Below are positions 59,149 to 64,000 of a stretch of DNA of 64,000 nucleotides, in pieces. Position numbers and translations under genes: made by a program. This stretch comes from Actinomyces mediterranea (GTDB lineage: Bacteria > Actinomycetota > Actinomycetes > Actinomycetales > Actinomycetaceae), in the NCBI RefSeq assembly GCF_900155595.1, contig NZ_FTPB01000004.1, forward strand, positions 1,364,001 to 1,428,000. The letters run 5' to 3'. The first letter of the stretch is position 1; the number at the start of each line of letters is the position of its first letter. The notes beneath the pieces were generated by a model. It did not search any database. It saw nothing but the letters and a program-made list of their open reading frames with translations, and was not told the origin of the DNA.

Positions 59149-61101
59149 ATGTCGACACCCCTCGATGTCATTGCGCTTCGCGGCCTGAGCGCGTACGGAA
59201 CCCACGGTGTGCTCCCCGACGAACAGACGAACGCCCAGCCCTTCGTCGTTGACCTCGCCCTGTGGGTCGATACGCGGGCAGCGGCCGACTCCGATGACAT
59301 CGACGACACGATCTCCTACGCCGAGGTCGCCGACCTCGTCTGCGGAATACTCACCGGCCCCTCCGTTCGCCTCATTGAGACGCTCGGCTCGCGGATCGCC
59401 GTCGCCATCCTCGAATTCGATCCGGTCCAGGGCGTCGAAGTGACCATCCACAAGCCCAACGCCCCGATCGGACACCCCTTCTCGGATGTGTCGGTGACGG
59501 TGCGCCGCGGCACATGCGACCCCCTGCCCATCATCTACGACACCGCAGAGGAAGCCCGGGACGATGACGAGGAGGAGCGCATTACGCGCCGGGCTGTCCT
59601 CGCCCTCGGGGGCAATGTCGGTAACGTCCCGGTGACGCTCATGCAGGCGATCGCTGAACTCATCGACACGCCGCGTATTCTCGTGCGCGAGGTCTCCCCG
59701 CTGATCCGCACGGCACCCGTCCTCGCCGATGGACAAGACGCCCAAGACGACTATTGGAACGCGGTCGTCATCATTGAGACGGACCTCGGGGCGATGGAAC
59801 TGCTGGAGACGACCAGCGCCATCGAGACGCGCTTCGGGCGCGAGCGGAACGAGCACTGGGGTCCGCGCATCCTCGACATCGACCTCATCGACGTCGAGGG
59901 CGTGACCAGCGACTCCGATGCTCTTACTCTGCCCCATCCGCGCGCCGCCCGGCGCGCCTTCGTCCTCGCCCCGTGGCTCATGGTCGACCCGAATGCGTTG
60001 CTTGCCGACGCACCGGTCGTGGAGCTGCTGGAGGGGGCTCCCGATAAGGAAGGGATCCTCGACGCCGTCGACGACTGGTTGGAGGACCCCGCATCCGTGT
60101 CCTCCGACTCCGATGACTTCCTCGGGCGCGGCGCCGCCGTTCGCTCCGGTGCGAGCGAGGGCGCCGCCGACGAGGCCGGTGAACCCGCGCACGAGCCCAC
60201 TCCAGCACCGCCGGTGAGCCACGAGCCCGAATCCATCACCTCGCGCCTCGACCTCATGCCAGAGGCCTCCCGAAGGGGACTCGCCCCCGCCACCGACGGA
60301 GACGACGTCGTATGGCGCACACTGTGGGCGCGCTGGGAGAAGACGGACTACACGGCACCTCCGGCGCACCTGTTCGCACAGCGCGCCGCTCCCGCAGTCT
60401 ACGCCTCACTGGCCCCCGCGATGCCCGCCGGACTCATGCAATCCTCCGCCGCCGAGGAGCAGCTCGAATCCGACGAGGACGACCACGCACCCCCAGTCGA
60501 AGGGGAGCGCGCCCCGCACGAGGCGACTGACGAGGCCGCCCCCGCGAGGGCGGAGCCCGCAACGCCGCCTGCGGCAACGACGAATGAGCCGGACGCCCCC
60601 GCCGTGCCCGCGAAGAATGCGAACGACCGCAAGGCGCAGCGGCGCCCCCAGTGGAAGTCGCTCACCAAGTACGCGGCGGCGCCCCCGAAAGAGCCGGACA
60701 CCGCCGATGATGGCGCGGCTGAAGCCCCCGAGGCGCCTGAACCGCACACGGCCCCGGCTCAACGGGAGCTGCCGCAATGGGACTTCGCGAGCGCTGATGT
60801 GCGCATCGTTGACGACCCGACCGCCGTCGCACAGGTCAACGGAGCCGCGGGCGCACCCGCGTCGGGCGAAGCCGATGCCGACGCCACTGATCCCGATGAG
60901 GCCGCTCCTTCGGAATCAGCCGGAGCCCCCTCGGGCGTCGTGCGCACGTCGATCCTCGACCCGAAGCTCCCCAAGGGCGCGCTGCGCGGGCCGATTCCGG
61001 ATTCGGAGGTAACCCAGACGGGCATTCTCCGCAAGGTCATCGTCCGGCCGTCGACGACCGGCCACATCCCGATCGTGAAGAACCAGGACAGGCAGAAATG
61101 A
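59149..61101 (+). CDS. folBK: Fused dihydroneopterin aldolase / pyrophosphokinase (FolB-FolK) with disordered tail
   Basis: 650-residue bifunctional folate enzyme. Residues 1 to about 122 are FolB, which forms hydroxymethyl-dihydropterin (VIALRGLSAYGTHGVLPDE and VTIHKPNAPIGHPFSDVSVTV). Residues about 145-300 are FolK (ALGGNVGNVPVTLMQAI, ETRFGRERNEHWGPRILDIDLI, LPHPRAARRAFVLAPW). The remaining 350 residues are a low-complexity tail rich in Ala, Pro, Glu and Asp with a positively charged KKRP-like patch, without a known domain. Many actinobacteria have separate folB and folK or a plain fusion; the tail is the unusual part. The gene overlaps the DUF3180 gene by four bases. Confidence 0.92.
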   Translation: MSTPLDVIALRGLSAYGTHGVLPDEQTNAQPFVVDLALWVDTRAAADSDDIDDTISYAEVADLVCGILTGPSVRLIETLGSRIAVAILEFDPVQGVEVTIHKPNAPIGHPFSDVSVTVRRGTCDPLPIIYDTAEEARDDDEEERITRRAVLALGGNVGNVPVTLMQAIAELIDTPRILVREVSPLIRTAPVLADGQDAQDDYWNAVVIIETDLGAMELLETTSAIETRFGRERNEHWGPRILDIDLIDVEGVTSDSDALTLPHPRAARRAFVLAPWLMVDPNALLADAPVVELLEGAPDKEGILDAVDDWLEDPASVSSDSDDFLGRGAAVRSGASEGAADEAGEPAHEPTPAPPVSHEPESITSRLDLMPEASRRGLAPATDGDDVVWRTLWARWEKTDYTAPPAHLFAQRAAPAVYASLAPAMPAGLMQSSAAEEQLESDEDDHAPPVEGERAPHEATDEAAPARAEPATPPAATTNEPDAPAVPAKNANDRKAQRRPQWKSLTKYAAAPPKEPDTADDGAAEAPEAPEPHTAPAQRELPQWDFASADVRIVDDPTAVAQVNGAAGAPASGEADADATDPDEAAPSESAGAPSGVVRTSILDPKLPKGALRGPIPDSEVTQTGILRKVIVRPSTTGHIPIVKNQDRQK

Positions 61102-61583
61102 CCCCGGTGTCCAAGCTCTTCCTCAGCCTGGTCGCCCTCGTCTCATTCTTCCTCCTCGCAGGCGGCACCATTGTCGGCATGTCCGTCGGCGGATCACCCC
61201 TGCAGATCACCCCGCTGCTGGGAGTCGTCTTCGTCTTCCTTGCCGCCCTCATCCTGTGGACGGGCGGGCATGTGCTGCGGTACCGCAAGAAGAAGAGGAC
61301 GTGGGTCGACTCCCTCACGGCCTTGAGAATCGCTGTGGCGGCTCGGGCCTCCGCCCTCGTCGCCTCCTTCTTCACCGGTGCCCTCGCGGGCATCATGGCG
61401 GCGAGCCTCACCCGAGTCTTCGCAGCGGCGATGGCGGCGAATGCCCTCGCCGCAGGACTCAGCGCCATCGCCGCCTGCGTGTGGTGCATATGCGGCGTTA
61501 TCGTGGAGCGGTGGTGCACCATTGACCCCGACGACCCCGACGACCGACGTGAACAGCATGAGCCGACGGTGAGCCCCGCCTAG
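61098..61583 (+). CDS. DUF3180 membrane protein
   Basis: 161-residue protein with four hydrophobic segments (about 8-28, 38-55, 80-108, 112-135) of the DUF3180 family. It is always found directly after folK in this actinobacterial gene order (Rv3605c in Mycobacterium tuberculosis). The ATG overlaps the folBK stop (ATGA). The cytoplasmic tail is acidic. Its function is unknown. Confidence 0.88.
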   Translation: MTPVSKLFLSLVALVSFFLLAGGTIVGMSVGGSPLQITPLLGVVFVFLAALILWTGGHVLRYRKKKRTWVDSLTALRIAVAARASALVASFFTGALAGIMAASLTRVFAAAMAANALAAGLSAIAACVWCICGVIVERWCTIDPDDPDDRREQHEPTVSPA

Positions 61584-61617
61584 GGCGCCGTCATTCCGGC
61601 ACTGCAAAGGAGCCACG

Positions 61618-62319
61618 ATGGCGATTCGACGCCCCAGTACTCGCACATCCGCGAAGCGCGCTCGCAGCCGCTCGCGGGTGAATCTGTGGCCGCGTCGCAT
61701 CATCACCGGCACGATCCTGCTCGGCCTCATTGCCCTCCTCATCTGGGGCGTGGTCACCATCGTGTCCCTCGTCACGGGGTCCGCGCCCGAACCGACTGCG
61801 GTGCAGTCCGCGGCTCAATCCGGAGATGCAACGGCCCCCCAATCCGCTCCACCCGTCGCAGGTCTCAAGGCCGGTGAGAGGGCAACAGTCGACGGGATCC
61901 TTGACGACGGGGAGAAGACGGTGAGGATCCCCGAATGCGCGGTGAAAGACCTCGACTATGCGGCGACGGCGATGAATACCAGCGTCGGAGCGGGCGAAAC
62001 GATCACCGTGACCATCACAAACCGCAGCGGTGTTGCCTGTACGACCGCTAAGGGCGCGATCACGATGAGGATCGTGACGGGGGAGGAGACTGTCTACGAC
62101 TCCGCGTCCTGCGACGGTCGCGACGACGCGGATACTCCGCTACTCCTCGCTCCCGACGCACCCTGGTCGGGGGGCCTGTCATGGGACGGCACAGTGTACG
62201 CCGCGGGCTGCACGGTCCCTGAAGGGGGACGGGAGGCCGCCGCTGTCGGCACCTATCGAGCGATGCTCTTTGTCGCGGGCACCCCCGTCACCGGGGAACT
62301 GATCTTCACGATCAACTGA
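61618..62319 (+). CDS. Membrane-anchored protein with extracytoplasmic domain
   Basis: 233-residue protein I cannot assign to a family. A basic Arg/Ser-rich N-terminus (1-28) is followed by one membrane helix (about 33-55), a Pro/Ala/Gln-rich linker (about 60-85) and a compact beta-rich domain (about 90-233) with three or four cysteines (AVKDLDY preceded by Cys, GVACTTAKG, SCDGRDD, GCTVPEGG) that could form disulfides. The GTVYAAGCT region and repeated T-V-T-I-T strands look like an immunoglobulin-like fold. GGAG lies upstream of the ATG. It follows DUF3180 and may be the last gene of the operon. The outward orientation is inferred from positive charges before the helix. Confidence 0.65.
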   Translation: MAIRRPSTRTSAKRARSRSRVNLWPRRIITGTILLGLIALLIWGVVTIVSLVTGSAPEPTAVQSAAQSGDATAPQSAPPVAGLKAGERATVDGILDDGEKTVRIPECAVKDLDYAATAMNTSVGAGETITVTITNRSGVACTTAKGAITMRIVTGEETVYDSASCDGRDDADTPLLLAPDAPWSGGLSWDGTVYAAGCTVPEGGREAAAVGTYRAMLFVAGTPVTGELIFTIN

Positions 62320-62343
62320 CGCACATGTGCGCCCATGGGGCGT

Positions 62344-63414
62344 TTACCAGCCGACGATGCCACTCGCCGCCATCTGCGCCTGGTGTTCGAGGTTCTCGCG
62401 GATGAGTTTCGCGCGGTAGGGGCCGATGCCCTCAATCACCTGGAGATCATCCGCGGAGGCTTGGCGCAGTTCCGCGAAGGACGGCCAATGGGAGGAGACC
62501 TCTTTGATGACATTCCACGGCAGGTGGGGGACCAGGGACAGGGCGCGGATGCCCCGCGGTTGAATATCGCGGTCGAGGTCAGCGACTTCGAAAACGCCGA
62601 GGCCGAGAATATTCGCAATCGCCGTGAGGTCGACGAGCTTGTCGCTGGACAGGTCGGACAGGCGCTGTTCGACGGAGGCGACGAGGGACTGGTCGCGGAT
62701 GTAGTCGCGCATGACGAGGGCGCGCTCCGAGGCGGAGCCGCGGATGAGGTCGTCGACCTGGAGGGCGAGGAGGCGGCCCTCCGATCCGAGTTCTTCGAGG
62801 TAGCCGTTGATCTCGGAGGTGATGCGCCGGATCATCTCCATGCGCTGCATCACCGTCGCCACGTCGCGGATCGTCGCCGAATCGCGCATCTCCAAGACGG
62901 TGAGCGTCTGGAGGACCTCGTCGAGGCGCTGGGAGTACCGGTCGAGCGTGTCGACGGCGAGATTGGCGCGGGCGAGCAGGGCCTCGGGCTCTTCAACGAG
63001 GCGGTGGAACTCTCCGACGTAGACGGAGATCATCCGCATGGATGCAGACAGGGAGAGGACGGGCAGGTGCGTTTGGCGCGCGGTGCGTTGAGCGGTGCGG
63101 TGGCGCATGCCGGACTCGTCCGTGGGGATCGTCGGATCGGGGAAGAGCTGGACATTCGCCTTGCGGATGTGCCATGTGTTCATGTCGAGGACGACCGCGC
63201 CATCCATTTTGCACAATTCGCGCAGCCTGGCGGCGGTGAAGGGGACATCGAGGTCGAATCCGCCCGAGCACAGTGATTCAATGGCAGCGTTGTAGCCCAG
63301 AACGATGAGCGCACCCGTGTGCGAACGCTTAATGCGTTCGAGTCCTTCACGCAAAGCAGTGCCGGGGGCAACCGCTTGGAGTGCCTCTCGCAGCGCTGCG
63401 GAATCCGGATTCAC
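62344..63414 (-). CDS. disA: DNA integrity scanning protein DisA (diadenylate cyclase)
   Basis: 356-residue enzyme making cyclic di-AMP and scanning DNA. The N-terminal DAC domain shows DGA (71-73) in KMDGAVVLDMN and RHRT (104-107) in GMRHRTAQR, both catalytic. A long linker domain follows (about 150-290) and a C-terminal helix-hairpin-helix DNA-binding region (VIEGIGPYRAKLIRENL). GTG start with AAAGACGG upstream. Neighbouring radA, the usual partner, is not in the window. It is convergent with the membrane protein gene before it. Confidence 0.96.
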   Translation of the reverse strand: MNPDSAALREALQAVAPGTALREGLERIKRSHTGALIVLGYNAAIESLCSGGFDLDVPFTAARLRELCKMDGAVVLDMNTWHIRKANVQLFPDPTIPTDESGMRHRTAQRTARQTHLPVLSLSASMRMISVYVGEFHRLVEEPEALLARANLAVDTLDRYSQRLDEVLQTLTVLEMRDSATIRDVATVMQRMEMIRRITSEINGYLEELGSEGRLLALQVDDLIRGSASERALVMRDYIRDQSLVASVEQRLSDLSSDKLVDLTAIANILGLGVFEVADLDRDIQPRGIRALSLVPHLPWNVIKEVSSHWPSFAELRQASADDLQVIEGIGPYRAKLIRENLEHQAQMAASGIVGW

Positions 63415-63578
63415 TGACCGACCGTCTTTCTCTGGGCGATGTCTTACAGTGAGTTTACGGCAGCGTCACGCGAATTGCTGTGAACAGGTCCGAGACGATG
63501 AATACGTTCATCCCGTCAATGGCGGGGAGTTTCCTTCTGGTGATCGCGGCTGTCGGGTGGATCGAGTGGAAGTGCGGA

Positions 63579-64000
63579 TTATGCGTCGGCAGTCAGACCG
63601 GAGCGCGCGGCGCGCAGGACGAGCTGCGTTCTCGATCTGGAGTCGGTCCGCCTCAAAATCTTCGACGAGTAGTCTTTCACGGTGCTCAGCTTGAGGTGCG
63701 TGCGTCGTGCGATCTCTGCGTTCGGTAAGGACATCGTCATGAGGTCGAACACCTCTCGGAGTGCGGGAGGAAGATCAGCCACAGCCGCTTCGAATACGCT
63801 GTCTGACCGCTGTGTGATGAGGTGCTGACGAAACGAGTCGACGAGTAATGCGGTCGGCTCGGGGCTCATTACTGTCTCTCCTGCATGGACGCGATGCAGG
63901 ACGTCGGCAATGTCCTCAGTAGGAGTGTCTTTCGTGATGAAACCGCTGGCGCCGGCGAGGAGTGCTCGAGACAACGAGTCGGGCTGTTCGAAGACCGTGT
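63579..64000 (-). CDS. LuxR-type response regulator, 5' end cut by window
   Basis: At least 140 residues of the C-terminal part of a NarL/LuxR regulator. The receiver end is visible in ALLAGASGFITKDTPTEDIADVLHRVHAGETVMSP, and the DNA-binding domain follows with LPPALREVFDLMTMSLPNAEIARRTHLKLSTVKDYSSKIL. The frame stays open to the window edge, so the phosphoacceptor region is missing here. The helix-turn-helix is atypical in lacking the LTxRE opening of LuxR proteins and having LPPALREV instead. A partner kinase would lie beyond the window. Confidence 0.88.
   Translation of the reverse strand, partial: TVFEQPDSLSRALLAGASGFITKDTPTEDIADVLHRVHAGETVMSPEPTALLVDSFRQHLITQRSDSVFEAAVADLPPALREVFDLMTMSLPNAEIARRTHLKLSTVKDYSSKILRRTDSRSRTQLVLRAARSGLTADA

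Noticed and set aside
63480-63728. 82-codon plus-strand frame with a hydrophobic start
   Set aside because: Its second half lies antisense to the truncated response regulator and no ribosome site precedes it; likely chance.

Overview
The window is a high-GC, gene-dense chromosomal segment from an actinobacterium. The best guess is the family Actinomycetaceae (Actinomyces or Schaalia type). This rests on codon use, on an hspR-dnaK-grpE-dnaJ/clpB heat-shock circuit with HAIR operators, on sortase-anchored surface proteins, on several leaderless genes, and on a ppa-dacB-tilS-hpt-ftsH-fol block that keeps the gene order known from mycobacteria. No tRNA or rRNA gene, CRISPR array or intact mobile element was seen. 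The only transposon trace is a decayed IS3-type fragment at 46200-46428.

Layout. 1-1601 (minus): L-lactate permease, cut by the window edge. 1798-5385: an ABC-2 type exporter followed by a NarL-type two-component system. 5557-13734: an eight-gene operon for iron uptake (FTR1 permease, P19-like lipoprotein, DUF2318 membrane protein, two FtsX-type permeases, an ABC ATPase, an FMN-binding lipoprotein and an ApbE flavin transferase). 13701-21937: alkyladenine glycosylase, a cell-wall-anchored pullulanase, a GtrA-like protein, RarA and RlmC. 22734-26991: the dnaK operon with two HAIR boxes. 27172-30654: a YheO-like regulator, a MalY-type C-S lyase and an NhaC-type transporter. 30901-40002: a surface endonuclease/exonuclease/phosphatase-fold protein, an AsnB fused to a CofE-like domain, a Pro-rich membrane protein, tandem YbjN proteins and clpB with its own HAIR box. 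40637-49383: a large FAD/Fe-S dehydrogenase, an unknown protein, an alpha/beta hydrolase and the metY-metX pair. 49771-63414: NlpC/P60 hydrolase, ppa, dacB, a degenerate DUF2342 protein, tilS, hpt, ftsH, folE, folP, a folB-folK fusion, a DUF3180 protein, a membrane protein and disA. 63579-64000: a truncated LuxR-type response regulator.

How the genes work together. The most interesting unit is the iron operon. It combines a P19/FTR1 importer with an FMN-binding lipoprotein carrying a flavinylation motif and with its ApbE enzyme, which suggests electron-driven iron reduction or release at the outer face of the membrane. The second is the AsnB-CofE-like fusion, which puts two amide-bond-forming modules in one 910-residue chain. 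Other points of interest are a DUF2342-family protein that has lost HEXXH, a FolB-FolK protein with a roughly 350-residue disordered tail, a recurring TANNNT-N6-ATG leaderless start pattern, and several unassigned operator-like palindromes and leader structures.
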